The notes below the pieces were generated by a model. The model did not search any database, was not told the DNA's origin, and saw nothing but the letters and a program-made list of their open reading frames with translations. Position numbers and translations under genes: made by a program. Source: Pseudofabraea citricarpa (taxonomy: Eukaryota; Ascomycota; Leotiomycetes; Helotiales; Dermateaceae). Taken from it: DNA of 64,000 nt. Numbering within the stretch: position 1 is the first letter of the stretch; each line of letters opens with the position of its first letter. The stretch spans positions 496,001 to 560,000 of the forward strand of contig JAPWGK010000012.1 of NCBI GenBank assembly GCA_029641185.1, given 5' to 3'. Positions 11,234 to 24,300 of the stretch are shown piece by piece.

Positions 11234-11293
11234 GGTTGGTTGGTTGGTTGGTTGGTGGAGGTGCCGGGAGGAGGGAGGAGGAGGAGGGAGGAG
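11234..11293. repeat. (GGTT)n tract followed by GGA-rich tract
   Basis: About five GGTT units at 11234-11256 are followed by a GGAG/GGGAGGA purine run to 11293. It lies just upstream of the DUF202 gene start codon and may fall in its promoter or 5' leader. Confidence 0.85.
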
Positions 11294-11585
11294 TGGTAAA
11301 AAGTCCGAATGGGTGGTCAGTCAGGTCCGGTGAGATGATGCAGTGCAGTGTTAACGATTGCACATGGCTGGCAATTATTGTCTCTCAGGGCAGGGTAAAA
11401 GATGGTGCAAGAAATCGGGTCCATGATAGCTTTATCTAACTATGGAATGCTTTAGGTTGTTTGCTGTCTTGTCCTGTCTTATCTTCAGCTTCCAGGTCCC
11501 CGAAAAGTGCTCCCCGGACTCAGATAGTGACACACCCCTCGCTCTGCTTGTAACACCACCACAATCACGACCACGGCTACGACCT

Positions 11586-11591
11586 CCAGCA

Positions 11592-11629
<38 letters not shown>
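11586..11629. repeat. CAG trinucleotide microsatellite
   Basis: About 14 CAG units with one CAA interruption. It produces poly-Gln, poly-Ala, poly-Ser and, on the other strand, poly-Leu frames, none of them in a supported gene. Confidence 0.9.
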
Positions 11630-11672
11630 TCCCCGCACCGCAGTCTTGCCAGCATCCTTTTCAAGCCCGAAG

Positions 11673-11704
11673 TGCAGCGCAGCGCAGCGCAGTGCAGTGC
11701 AGTC
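11673..11704. repeat. GCAGC/GCAGT pentamer array
   Basis: Tandem GCAGC units grade into GTGCA units. The same GTGCA pentamer forms another array at 55655-55681. Confidence 0.85.
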
Positions 11705-12858
11705 ATTGTGATTCTCTCCTGTCCATCAACAAGTACACCTGCGGTCGTTGATACTCAACCTGCCGTTCCCCCTCGCTATGCACTCCTGGCTCCACCGAGA
11801 AAGGTATCTCGGTCCGGTGGCCCGTACTCTAGTCATCAAAGCTCTCGTCACTTCAGCTTGCTTGGATCTGCTCGACGAACAATCCAGAACAGAGATCGAC
11901 ATGTAGCTGCTGTACGATGCACCGGCCATGGGCATCTGCATAACTCAGTTCGAACCCTCCAAAAGCCATCGACTGCTTTGTGCCTCGTGCATGCACAATC
12001 CGGTGGGCGCCCTGCAGCTCGCGGCTTGGATGAACGAAACAGCGAACGCACGATTCAGTGCTGACTTCGTTCGTGTCAATCGTTGCCCCACCCGAGACGA
12101 CATAGCACAGCATACCATCATCCCCAGCCTCTGAAGCAGTCGAGTCAAGTCGCTTCAATTCGAGCAGCAGCAGCAACAGCAGCGGCATGTGTTTTCCCAC
12201 ATCTCGACCGAGACTCCCCGTATGGAGCCAGTTTCCTGGGCAAGAGACGAGAGACACTCCTGCAGTTCAGTTCGCAGCCGCGGTCCGCTGATACCGATGT
12301 ATCCTGCCCGTCGTCTGGGTCAGCCATCCGATCGTCTAGCATTCGAACCATGCTGTTGGCCAGCCGGTCCTGCTCTAGGGCCAACATCGGTTGATCCGGC
12401 AGCATCTTCGTAAGCTGTGCAGCTCCTCCAAATCCAGCTCATCGACCAAACCGCCAGAAGTCCAATTCAGCCGCCACATCTTGGGTGGCCAAGTAACCCA
12501 AGCTCCTCCCTGTTTGTGTGCTCGTCTGTCAGCGGGTGAAGGCTTCTTTACCCGCTTAAACATCGGGTCTGAGATATATCAATTGCAAGGCAGGTGATCT
12601 ATCATTCACTTTATCCCATTGCGGCACTGCGAGTATATAGTACTGCATCTCCCGGACCTTCCAAAGCTCTTTTTATCCTTCTGAGAATCTCCAATACTTT
12701 CGTTTCCTGGTGCTTTGAGCTCTTTGCACTGTCCACATCCACATCCTTTTACCGAGTAGTAGTTTACGCTCTTTGTCCCGGAGAATTGCATTTGGCTCTT
12801 ACCATAGCGCAAGTTGTCCGATTCTTATTTCTTGGGGATTACACGAGTGTTTGCAATC

Positions 12859-15830
12859 ATGTCAATATCTCCGAATAGCCAGAGGAACGATCCCATCTTC
12901 GACAGGGAACCCGAAGAGTTGGAGGTCTTCTCTAGCGGAGATACCAGTACCACTCCAGCCTCTGAGTTATCACCACCTGATAGCCCTGCCACCAAAAATG
13001 CTGCCTTGGATGTAGATCCTCGGTCAAACTCCCGAAAACTCGCTGCGTCACTAACTTTAGAAGAGCAAGTATGCTGGCCCAATATATTCAGTCATTCATA
13101 ACATTCTGACATCGTACAAGGTCTCGCTACTAAGAGCAGCCGATTTCTGGAGATCTGCAGCCGTACCTTCAAAGGGCATACCAGCATTCAAGACAAGTGA
13201 TGGGCCTAATGGTGCACGCGGAGCGATTTTTAAGGCTGGTACAAAGGTCAATATATCCCGTCCATCGGCAACTGCATATCTTTTGCTGGTTCTCGACTGA
13301 CCATCTTAGGCTGCACTGTTCCCCTGTGGTATTTCTCTTGCTGCAACTTGGAACACTAAGATCCTTTTCGAGGTTGGCGAGCATCTTGCCGACGAAGTCA
13401 AAGCCAGATCCGCGCACGTCCTCTTAGCACCAACTGTGTGTTTGCATCGTGGCCCACTTGGAGGGCGCAACTTTGAATCGTTCTCTGAAGACCCCTTGTT
13501 AACAGGGAAACTTGCCGCATCTTATATACAAGGGCTTCAAGGCAAAGGGATTGCAGCCACCATTAAACGTAAGCCATCCGGCACGTGGGCGCAGACCTAT
13601 ATACTAACTTTAGCATAGATTTTGTGGGCAATGAGCAGGAGACTTTCAGACTTACAATAGATTCTATTATTCAGGAGCGCCCACTCCGAGAACTTTATCT
13701 TAGACCTTTCGAGATCGCTATTCGAGAGGCAAATCCATGGGCTGTTATGTCGTCATATAACCTCGTTAATGGCATTCATGCAGACATGAATGAGCACACT
13801 CTAAAGGACATACTCAGAGGAGAATGGCGTTATGATGGGTAAGATTTCTTTGCCTTTGTTGTAGATGACTACTAAAAGTCTATAGTCTGGTCATGTCTGA
13901 TTGGGGTGGAACAAACTCAATAGTAGAGTCGATCGAGCATGGCTGTGACCTCGAAATGCCTGTGTCTACCAAGTGGCGAGGCGAGAAGGCTTTAGCGGCT
14001 GTTGCCAATGGCTCCTTGAGCAAAGAAGCTGTTGAGAGGGCTGCAGCAAACGTTTTATACTTGGCCGAGCGTACAAGAGGTACCGATATATCAGTTGAAG
14101 TTGCTGAGAGAGAAGACGACAGAGAAGAGACACGTAAACTCATCAGAGATGCCGGTGCGGAAGGTCTGACTTTACTGAAGAATGATCGGGGGGTTTTGCC
14201 CATCAAGCCCTCGCAGACTAAAATTGCAGTCATTGGTCCTAATGCCAACAGAGCCATCGCAGGCGGTGGTGGAAGTGCAAGTTTAAACCCTTATTACAAC
14301 ACAATCCCTCTGGACAGCATAAAAGCAGTGCCTGGGAAAGAGATAATGTACTCTATGGGTTGCCATACATATAAATGGCTTCCTCTGGCTGCAGACTACT
14401 GCACTACGGCTTCGGGAGAGCAAGGCGTCAGCCTCGAATTTTACACGGGAGATAAATTTGAAGGAACCCCTACTGTCATACAAAGGAGGACAAATACCGA
14501 TCTTTTCCTCTGGGATTCTGTTCCATTGGAGGTTGCTGGTGGGCCATGGTCCGTCCAGGCGAAAACCAAGATAACTCCCAAAACGAGTGGATTGCATACC
14601 ATCAGTTTCTCCAGTGTTGGTCCCGGACGATTACTTGTTGACGGTAAGGTAGTAATTGATCTTTGGGATTGGAAAGAACAAGGTGAAGCCATGTTCGACA
14701 ACTCTGAGGACCTACTGGTCGACTTACAACTTGAGGCCGGAAAGGCCATTGAAGTCATTGCAGAGACGACAAACGAAATTCGACCCTTGTCAAAACAGAA
14801 ATTGCTGAATGAGACACACAAAACAGGCGGTTGCAGAATTGGGTACAAAGAGGAAGATAAGCAAGATTATCTTCAAGAGGCAATCGACGCTGCAAAGGCT
14901 TCAGATGTAGCTGTGGTTATCGTGGGGCTAGATGCAGAATGGGAATCAGAGGGGTATGATCGAAGGACCATGGATCTACCTAAAGACGGTAGCCAGGATC
15001 GACTTGTGGAAGCTGTTCTGAAGGCAAATCCGAATACGATTGTCGTCAATCAGTCCGGCTCGCCAGTCACGATGCCTTGGGCAGACAAGGTTCCGGCTAT
15101 TGTTCAAGCATGGTACCAAGGCCAAGAAGCTGGAAATGCTTTGGCCGATGTTCTTTTTGGTTTTAAAACTCCAAGTGGCAAGCTCCCGGTAGGTTCTCTC
15201 ATCTGTTCAGCGAAGTAGAGTACTAACTTTTTTGGCAGACTACCTTCCCAAGAAAACTAGCCGACAATCCGACCTACCACAACTGGCCAGGGGAGAATTT
15301 GAAGGTTGTGTATGGCGAAGGCCTTTACATTGGCTACAGGCATTACGAGAGAGTTGGAATTACTCCTCTCTTCCCATTCGGCCATGGTCTTTCGTACACG
15401 ACATTCACATATGGAAAGGCGACTATTAGCAGCAGTGTTTTGTCTGAATCTAATGATCTCACCATCACTGTCCCTATTACCAATAGCGGGTCCGTCGAAG
15501 GTGCTGAAGTTGTGCAAGCATATATTCACGATGAAAAATCCCGGTTGCCGCGGCCAGAGAAAGAACTACAGGCTTTCGACAAGGTGTTCTTGAATCCTGG
15601 CGAGACAAAGGATGCGAAACTAGTTCTAAACAAATACTCGGTTGGATACTATGATACAGATCTAAAGAGTTGGATTGCCGAGGAGGGATTATTCAAGATA
15701 CTTATTGGGGCTTCATCTGTAGACATCAAGTAAGTCTCCCCCTTCGGTGACACATGTGCAAAAGCATACTAATTAAGTCAGGGAAACCGCATCATTCGAG
15801 GTTGAAGAGTCATTTACTTGGGTGTTTTAG
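12859..15830 (+). CDS. GH3 beta-glucosidase with PA14 insert, probably intracellular
   Basis: Seven exons: 12859-13068, 13121-13246, 13310-13568, 13619-13838, 13886-15188, 15239-15729 and 15782-15830, giving 885 residues. GH3 enzymes release glucose from the non-reducing end of beta-glucosides by a retaining mechanism. The N-terminal barrel domain has TSDGPNGARG, a GGRNFESFSEDP substrate loop, KHFVGNEQE, and the nucleophile in VMSDWGG (about Asp277). The second domain begins near LLKNDRGVLPI. A PA14-like beta domain (about residues 400-560, GVSLEFYTGDKF to LLVDGKVVIDLWDW) is inserted in it, as in fungal bglH/I/J-type enzymes. A C-terminal fibronectin III-like domain follows (FPFGHGLSYTTF onward). 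There is no signal peptide, unlike the GH3 enzyme at 18877-21358. The 16-codon last exon gives the expected ending ESFTWVF. The acid/base residue was not assigned. Confidence 0.93.
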
Positions 15831-16381
15831 GTTTGGGTTGCTAGAATGGTTGCTTAGTTATACATGTGCCTCTATGTACCGTGACTTTCTCCAATACAGC
15901 AGCATTACTCTTATGCATTTCTTCTCGTTATTGACCCGAAACTCTCCTGGCACCAGGATTGGTTGTTGAATGGTGACTCGCCGAGATTGTCCCTTGTGAT
16001 CAGCTGAGCGTTTAACTTTTCTACCCCAGAAATGTCGGGACGAAACGCCTGAGTTTACTATGGGTCTAAATGGTGCTAAAGACTCTCCAACAGCTAGATG
16101 CATTAATGGATTGATGAACTTGTTATGAACTCATCTCCAAAATCCAACAGCGCCTAAGGTATTGGAAGTCCATTGTCAGGGGCAGCGGCGGCTCGGGGAT
16201 AATTTTAGATTTTAACGCGGCCGCCCTTCATACTGCACCTACATAATAATTAAGCTCGGCATCTCCTTTTATACCAAGTACATTCCTCTATTTCCACGTC
16301 CGAGTTCCTCCACCACTTGATCAATTGGTCCCCAGAGTATCAGATAATACACGACCGGAATGGCATATACCCAGACCCTCA
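15831..16381. other. Intergenic spacer between two plus-strand genes
   Basis: It holds the 3' region of the GH3 gene and the promoter of the metallophosphoesterase gene. TTTTATACC at about 16267-16275 is a TATA-like element roughly 110 bp before the chosen start. No gene or repeat was recognised. Confidence 0.6.
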
Positions 16382-18504
16382 ATGGCCCCCTATTATAATT
16401 CGCCGCATTCGGCGCGTGAACACCCTTCCATCATGAATCGCGTTATCGCAGCTCTCCCCAGCGGCCTGGCAGTCCACGTACAAGATATGCTAGACCGGCA
16501 CAGTTATATCGATATCTCAACGAATACCTCGAGGATTCCGAGATCGTTGCGACAAGCACAAAGAGGTTTCAGTCTCCGCAAGCTACTAAGCTTACCACAC
16601 TTGCTAGCCGCTATTTGGCTCGTGGTATTGCTATGGGGCGAGAGATGGGTCTTTCAGAGTAGCATAGCAGATTGCGACTGGAACAAATGGGAAAGATGGG
16701 TTGGTACTCCTAGCAAGCCAGGCCCTGGTATTAGACTGATAGTTGTGTACAGCCAAGGGAAGCCACACCGCATCATCTTGTATTCATCGCAGATCCGCAA
16801 CTCATTGATCCCCATTCTTATCCGGACAGGCCATGGCCATTATCGATCTTCACTATACTCCACACTGATAACTACATCAAACGATCGTATATGCAACTGT
16901 CGAAAGTCTTGATACCCGATACGCTCTTTTTCTTGGGGGACTTATTCGATGGTGGAAGGGAATGGAAGACAGCCCACGGAAATTCAGAGGACGCAGCTTG
17001 GACAAAGGGTTTGCGACCACAGGAGGAGCAAAAGTGGCTCAAGTCATGGCGCCGAAACTATGGAGAGAAGTTTTGGTTGAAGGAATATGATCGATTTGGC
17101 CGCATATTCTTCAAGTACTGGAATCTGGGAACCCAAGAGGCCGGTGTGGGACAGCGAGGACGAAGGATTATTGCAAGCCTGCCAGGAAACCACGATTTAG
17201 GGTTTGGTGCGCAGGTAAAGATACCCATACGAAACCGGTTCGAGACATATTTTGGAGAGGGTAACAGAGTTGATGTTATTGCGAACCATACATTTGTGTC
17301 AATCGATTCTGTCTCTTTGAGTGCTGGCTCTTCTGATCGGCCCAAAAGCGAAACAGCAGAGATTACAAAGCCCATCGAGGAGTTTCTTAGTGGAATACAA
17401 GCAAAGAAACGAAAAGCAGTGGCACAAGAACTGCGGTACCAAGCCGGTGACGAAAGTGGATTTCAGTTGCCCCATGTTGTGGAAGATGTCACTGAAAACA
17501 CACAATTCAGTAAGCTACCAACCTTAGACCCTGGGGAGGGTGCTGCAGATTTCCCAACGATCCTGCTCACCCATGTTCCATTGTATCGCAATCCAGACAC
17601 GCCTTGCGGCCCAAAACGAGAACATGGAAATTCCATATCTATTTCTAAGGGTTATCAATATCAGAACGTTCTCAGCGAGGACGATTCCGTCAAAGTTGTC
17701 TCTTCGATTGGCAATGTAGTCTCTGTCTTCTCGGGAGATGATCATGATTATTGCGAGCTTGTACATCCGCCAAACAAAAATAGCGCCTTAGAGATTACTG
17801 TGAAAGCTTTCAACTATGCCATGGGAATCCGAAGACCTGGGTTTATGATGCTTAGCATGTGGAATCCGGTCACTCCTGATGGTCAAGCAAAAGGCGGCAT
17901 GCATACTGGTCATGGTTCTTCAGATGCCCGTGGCTCACCAACCTTCGAGTCGCACTTGTGTCTCTTGCCCGATCAACTTGGTATACTCATCCGCTATGGA
18001 ATCTTTCTTGGAGTCACGATCTTGCTACTTCTTTCGAGGGCCGTTCTTACCCCAGTGTTAAAACTGGAGCCTTTCGCCTCGCCAGATCACAGCATAGATT
18101 ATGAAGCGTCTATTCTACCAACATCTAATAAAGAGGCCATATGGGAAGAGGATCGCTCGCCTCATCGGTGGTCAAATTCTTCAACATCCTCTACGGCATC
18201 TAATCCAGCCAAACTTGCTCCACGATCCTCGGCTGCTCGAACAAGGAGCGTTAGCCCAGCAAATGGCTATGGTCTACCACCTGGCCAATTTCGCACTGCA
18301 GGTGCACCGTTGATAGACAGCGCCGGTTATTACGGAAGTAGAAAAGAGAACGAACCTCCAAAGATTAGGAACATCGCCTACAACAAGGTTCCAAAGAAAC
18401 CCGACACCGCTCTAGATGTGATCGGCAGAGAGGCGTATCATAGCATTTTCCGTACAGCTTGGATGGTTGGCGGAACCTATTTGTGGCTTGTATGGTTTGG
18501 ATAG
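16382..18504 (+). CDS. Cdc1/Ted1-type ER metallophosphoesterase
   Basis: Two exons, 16382-16699 and 16753-18504, give 689 residues. An N-terminal membrane helix (about residues 65-85, LAAIWLVVLLWGERWVF) is followed by a lumenal calcineurin-like phosphoesterase domain. The metal motifs appear in order: FIADPQLIDPH, FFLGDLFDGGREW, LPGNHDLGFG, LLTHVPLYR and SGDDHDYCE. The DPQ and HDYCE variants are typical of the Cdc1/Ted1/PGAP5 group. These Mn-dependent enzymes remove ethanolamine phosphate from GPI mannoses, so the likely role is GPI-anchor remodelling before ER exit. Another helix (LIRYGIFLGVTILLLLSRAV), a Ser-rich tail and a final hydrophobic segment follow. The 53-nt intron repairs the frame exactly at ERW|PREATPHHLVFIADPQ. 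An upstream in-frame TTG was not used because an ATG follows. Whether this is the Cdc1 or the Ted1 orthologue was not decided. Confidence 0.92.
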
Positions 18505-18876
18505 CCACTTTTTGTATTCATACCCTGATATTTAGCGTAATTGAACAGTTCATTTCCTTCGGACTTATTTATCACATTTTGACATTTGCTGGCAGAGCCA
18601 TCACATCAGGTACAGCCCTTGCTCAAATGTATTGCTAGTTCTTATGCTAGTTCTCAATCCTTGGCTGACTATACTATACTTACAGGAAACTAGTCTAATT
18701 CCTAGCTGCCGTCGAGCTGATCTACATGCATGTCAAAGATGTGAGAGGAAAGGTAATTGCTTTTTTTTATTCATAAAATCGTATCTAATTAATGACTAAA
18801 TAGATTAAGTAAGATTATTGTGTCATATTCTCATTATGCGAACTTTTTATCATCAATCCAGGGGATATGTGAAACC
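18505..18876. other. Convergent 3' regions, AT-rich
   Basis: This 372-bp spacer between the metallophosphoesterase (+) and the secreted GH3 gene (-) is AT-rich, with no gene recognised. It is presumably occupied by both 3' UTRs. Confidence 0.6.
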
Positions 18877-21358
18877 TTACAACCTCAAAGTTCCGGTGAG
18901 AGGCAAGTCTCTCGAGGAGCTACCAACATAAACTTGGTAATCAGTATCCAAGATCAAGCTCCATCGTTGAGCAGCGGTATCCCAAACACTCAGATCACGA
19001 CGCTTCAACTCGAATTCAACCAAGGCACTCTCGCCTGGCTGGATCAAGACTTTCTCAAATCCCCTCAATTGTCTTATAGGTTGTCCTTCTCCGGGGATAC
19101 CGAGATATAGTTGTGCTACTTCCTGTGCTGCTACACTTCCTGTGTTCGTCACGCTAGCAGTGACAGTAGCTACAACGTCCCAGAGGTCGCTCTGTCCTCC
19201 TGGCACGATCTCGCCAACAGGATATTGGGATGGAGAAGCGTTTGCATTTACGGGGGCGGCAGTCAAGTCGGCGAAGGAGAAGGTGGTATATGTCAAGCCG
19301 AAGCCGAACTCGTAGCGTGGCTCGATCTCTGAAGCATCGAAAGCACGATAGTCGATAAAGACGCCTTCGGAGAAGTCATCCTGGGGAAATCTTGCAAATT
19401 CTCCGTTGGCACCATTGTCGACAACGGGCTTTAGAATGCGGCCATAGTCGGACTCATTACGGGCCACGGTATATGGGAGTTTGCCGCTGGGCGATACTTC
19501 ACCGTACAGGAGCTTTACCAACGCGCTGCCGGAATCTTGACCTGGGAGATGGGCGAAGATGACGGCTGTGATGTTGGGGTTGTCGATCCATTGGTCAACA
19601 AGTCTGACACCAGCGTTGTGGATAACGACGATGGTGTTATTGTTCTGGGCTGCGATGTTGGTTACAAGTGCATCGGAGAAGTCATCACGGAGACCAGGGC
19701 GGTCGGCTCCCTCGCTTGCCATTGCATTGATGAAGACCAATGCAGCGTCGCTTGCTCCATACACACTAGCAGTTGCGTTGATGTTTCTGAAGTCCCAGTA
19801 AAGCTGAGTGTTGTCTTCGATAGCGCGGTTTTGAATCGCGTTGAAAGGAGCAGAGACATAAGAAGGAGTTGAGGCACCACTGCCACCACCAGTCCATAGG
19901 GTACCGTTGGATGCGATTGCTGCTGGTGGCGGACAGACTTCCGTACCAAGAGTGCGGAAACCGCAAGTGTAGAAACCGTTCCAGCTGGATTGCATGCCAA
20001 TGCCCCATTCTGTGAGTCCGGGCACAGTGGGCGTGTTGAAGTTTGGAGCCACGGCATCATATCCGAAGAGGGAGAGTACCTTTGGCTCACGAAGAGGAAG
20101 TGCATTGTTGACGTTCTTTACAAGAACGTGTCCTTCGATAGCAGACTGCATCAAAACAGGACGAGCTTCAGGCACGCGGGCATCAACACGCTCGTGTGGA
20201 GCGGTGAGGCTTGCTGGGATTCCAACACCTTGAGATGGATAATCTGGAGAATCCTGGCCAAGATGATACCAAGCAGCAATGATACGAGTAGCCATGTCAT
20301 CAAGTCTGGCCGCAGAGACGGATCCGTTATTGACGGCTTGAGTGAGGTTACCACCCCAGAAAGTGAGACCGCTAGGCATGGCCATATCCAAACCTGCAAG
20401 AGCAGATCCAACACCAGAGTGCTGTGCACCCCAATCCGAAACAACGAATCCCTGGTAGCCGAGCTCGCCTTTCAGGATACCATTCAGAGACTTGCTATTT
20501 TGGCAAGCGTAGCTGTTGTTGAGACGGTTATACGAGCACATGACTGAAGCCGATCCAGCCTGGATCGCATCATAAAATGGCCAGAGGTACATTTCATGAA
20601 GGGTAACATCGTCGATATTTGACGAGGAAGACAGCACTGTGTTGTTCTGAGCATCAAGAGTCATGAGACGAACAGTTTCCTGCTCGTTACCGAGGAAATG
20701 TTTGGTACACGAAATGACACCCTGATCTTGGATTCCGTGGACTGACAAACCGGCAAGAATACCGGCATGATATGGGTCATTACTGAACCCTTCCCAGTTA
20801 CGACCGCCTTCGGCGATTCTTCCAAGTGGTCCTGCCATTGGGGGACCAAGAGCGATGTTAACCCCTTTACGGCGGAACTCACCACCGAGGTGGTATGCTC
20901 GATCATAAGTGAGATTCTTATTCCACCTAAGCGATGGTTAGCAAAGAGAGGTTCAAGGGGATTCTAGGCCAGGTTTATTACGTTGCTCCAACATGAACAC
21001 CACTCGAATAAGCATTCACAAGATCAGTACCTCTAACACCGTTTCCGGCGTCTTGAAGGCACAATCCAGGGAAACCAACTCGTGGAATGGATGCGATTTT
21101 ACCACCACATCCATTGGAGGAGTTGGTGGCACCCCCGGTGAGAGAGGCCTTTTCCTCTAGAGTCAATTGCGAAACCAGAGCTTGAGCTTTGGCATATGCA
21201 TCAGACCATTCTCCAAGTCCAGTGATCTCGGGCGAGGGATAGATGGGCTCGCTCTGACCATAGAAGTAGTCATCCGAGGTGATGACATCCTGGGCCGAAG
21301 CTCCTTGGAACAGAGTAGTTGAAGCCGCAAGGGCAAGGAGAGCTTGTACCGTGAGCAT
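18877..21358 (-). CDS. Secreted GH3 beta-glucosidase
   Basis: Two exons on the minus strand, 21358-20982 and 20926-18877, give 808 residues. The ATG at 21358 opens a clear signal peptide ([18 protein letters not shown], cleavage probably near GASAQ). The barrel domain has [14 protein letters not shown], the [17 protein letters not shown] substrate loop, [11 protein letters not shown], and the nucleophile in FVVSDWG (about Asp290). The second domain starts near [13 protein letters not shown], and a fibronectin III-like domain begins near [12 protein letters not shown]. There is no PA14 insert. Many NxS/T sequons fit a secreted glycoprotein. The 55-nt intron has a GCTAAC branch and joins at VGAT|WNKNL. 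The enzyme probably hydrolyses cellobiose or aryl-beta-glucosides outside the cell. Two tandem CreA-like sites about 440 bp upstream suggest possible glucose repression; this is inference. Confidence 0.94.
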
Positions 21359-24300
21359 CTTGAGGGTCGCTAAATAGAAAGCTGGCAAGGACTGAAGAGC
21401 AGCATTTCTCAAGGGATCTTCATGATTCTTATACCGTATCCCCTCACCCTTCCTGAGCCCCAGCAAGACCGACCCAACATGCTCCGGAGGGTCAACACAT
21501 CACGCTTCTATCGACCTTTCTGGGGCCTCCCTCCTCACTCACAGCTATGGCAGAACCTCGGGAGCTTGAGCATGAGCGTGAGCCATGCCACGAGTTGGCG
21601 ACAGGATCTGATGGAGAAAATCAACGTCAACGGCGATGGAAACGGCCCTTTTACATTGCCATAGCCCCCCTGGTCTCTTGTGTCTTCAGCGAATGAGCGG
21701 CTCGTGACTGATAGATGCTCCGTCTGATTTCGCATCGCGTGCCAAAAGTCACTCCCTTTTCCCTCGCTAAGCTCGCGGGCCAAGATATTTGGGGACCCCG
21801 CAAGCCCCGCAACACCCCGTGGGTGGCTGGCTGGCCGGTCCAGGAATGGGGTGAGCTCCATGGCTGGATTTCGGGCGAGCTTGGGCGGTCGGTAGGTGGG
21901 ACTACTGATCCTTTACTTTAGGTAACGCCATGCCCTTGCCACATGGTAGATGTGCCCTGCTACGGGAGAAGAAAGACGAGAAGCCCCCTTGGCGGCAACT
22001 CTTTTGCGGATCTTCAACCGTTACAAAGATGTGAGTAATAATGTACGGCTTCCGTTGGGATTTTCCCCATACTGCACGCAATACCAAACTTTGGCCCTCT
22101 ATGGTTTATTTTTTGTGTTTTGGTTGTCTTTTGACTCTCGTTAAGCTTAACATATAAGTGGTATGTGTTAAGAAACAATAACTCAAAAATTGCAATCCTT
22201 CCCGCCTTGGAAAGCATAAGGAAATGTATAACAATGCACGCAAAATAACACCCAGGTTTTATTGCCTGCTTGCTTGTTGGAGTCATCCTCCTCTCCAAAT
22301 TGCTTGGCTACCTACTGGAGAACGGCGAGGTGGGGTGAGTTCTGCTGTAAGGTGACTAGATGGGTGCTTCCCGTCCACCGCCAGACTGTTCTTTTTCATT
22401 CTCCAGTACGGAGTGAGCGGATCATTTGCCGAGATACATGCCGCACTCACAGCTATTTTTCCTGTCGTCGCCGTCCACTTCTACCTCTCTTCCACTTTTC
22501 ATTGCCTCTAAAGAGGCAATGAGATGTCAGGTGTACGAGCTGTACGAGGTCTTGTCATGGGTGTTGACGGGAGAGAGGCATATCGAGTAATTTGACTATC
22601 CGTATAGCACTTCTAAGCCTGTTCTTAAGGGGGGTAATAGATGGAGAGGTGTTATTCGGTACGCAAGGCTGCAACGAAAGTAGAGTATGAGCAAGTTATT
22701 GAACAAGTTCCTTATTCCTCGAATCCCGAATGAGCCGTAGTTCTAGGGAAAGCATGAAAGTATGAAAGTAGGATTTAGTCAGCCATCAGGAAATAGAGTA
22801 ATTCTATGACGGAGCCCGACGTAAAATAGATGGATTACTGAGCTAGAGATACGACGGGAGAGAAGAGACGGAGAGGCAAGATTAGAGCTCGGCTATCGGT
22901 TACCTTCATCAGTGATTACCTATTATTGCACTTTGGATTACCAGGCAGTAGTACTATCCCGGCGGCTTCTCCGAGCCGCTGCCCACAAGATCGGAAAAAA
23001 TGTTCGGCAAGTCTACGGGTATTCATTTCTGCTTCTCTTTCTTTTTTCCTTGTATCTAGAAAAGAGATACAGGCCTTGAGTACGAGATGGCTTCATGATA
23101 GTAGGATCAACACCGAAGGAAGCAGTACAAGTATCCATTATCACGGGAAAATCTTTAACACTGTATAGCACAAGATCATCCCTGCCGGTAATGAACAGGA
23201 ACAGAATTTTGGAGAGAAGAAACAAAAAAGTGGGGTTGTGTTTTTTTGGTCGGGGGATGAACGACGAGGGGGCAGGGCAGGGTGCACAATGCATACTTAC
23301 CGGTAAACAACCACTGAACCATGTGTTATTTATTAGACGCGTAAGTGAAATTGGGATTGTGGAGAGAGAACAGAAAGTGGGGAGTTCGGGGGCCCGAAAG
23401 CGGGGAGCAGGATGGGGGACCAATAGTTAAGGGGCTTATTACCTAGCATAGGTATATTTTGCCGACACTCCGCTTCTTTGGGATTTTTTTTACTCTCTTT
23501 TCTTTCTTCTACTCCTTTTGTTTCCTTGGCTTTTGAAGATTTTCTCTCCGTTTCTTCGTTGGTGATCTGGGGATTGCTAAATAATTATGGTGCTGTCTCC
23601 CCCCCTGCTCCTTTCTAGCTATGTACTCTTGCTCGGCTTTTAGGTTTCATAAAATGCCTTTTACGAGGTACGCATAGTGAGAATGGACAAGTATTTATTG
23701 CCATATATTAGTACCAGTCCTCTCAATTCTGCTCTCACAAGCTTGATCTGATTTTGGTTAACTCCCACACGTACTTTTACCACCATAATTTACAGTTCCG
23801 CGCTCACCCGAGAATCCCCGGCTCCCAGTAGAATGGGGTGAGTATTGCCGCAAATGAAGCGGTGACGGTGAGGTGACCGTCTCGTGGTCTACAAAGTCCT
23901 GGGATGCGGCACAGGACAGGATATTGTGGGTCTTGCTTCTGCTGTGGCCTCTGGCTTTATGCCTTAATGTTCTGCTCTGCAGCAAAGTACGGGGAACTTT
24001 CAAGAGGATGTTTGTTTTAGGGGCTGAGCTCCCGCCGATTCTATGATATACTGTCGATACGGAGATACATGATGTCAGGATCGTTCCTTGCACTGACCTG
24101 CCGCCAACTATGTCGAATCTTGGATGTATGCATTAAGAATATCAGTTGCAAATTGAAGTGCTGTCGCAGTTTTTTGCGTTCATTTCGCCGAAGTACGTAA
24201 CAAGGGATAAAACCTACTTACCACATGCATCTATGCACAGCATTGGGAATAATTGCTGCCATAGAACTGCTAAGGACCCAAAGCTTTCTCTTGGCTCGTA

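Larger units (their letters stand above)
11208..12858. other. Divergent intergenic region, repeat-rich
   Basis: The region separates the DUF202 gene (-) from the GH3 gene (+). It contains several microsatellites listed separately and a TATATAG motif at 12634-12640, about 220 bp before the GH3 start. Overlapping open frames of 60-134 codons lie on both strands between 11850 and 12560, in part created by CAG/CTG repeats. None has a recognisable domain, so no gene is called, though an unrecognised short gene cannot be excluded. Confidence 0.5.

Noticed and set aside
12335..12355. AGCAT TCGAACC ATGCT as a tRNA T-arm
   Set aside because: It is a short inverted repeat without the TTC loop start, and no acceptor, D or anticodon arm is present. 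No tRNA was found elsewhere by eye either.
11853..12563. Overlapping open frames of 60-134 codons on both strands
   Set aside because: GC-rich, repeat-influenced sequence; no frame shows a motif, splice structure or clear codon bias.
16325..16381. In-frame TTG extension of the metallophosphoesterase
   Set aside because: Nuclear fungal genes start at ATG; the ATG at 16382 is the first suitable start.
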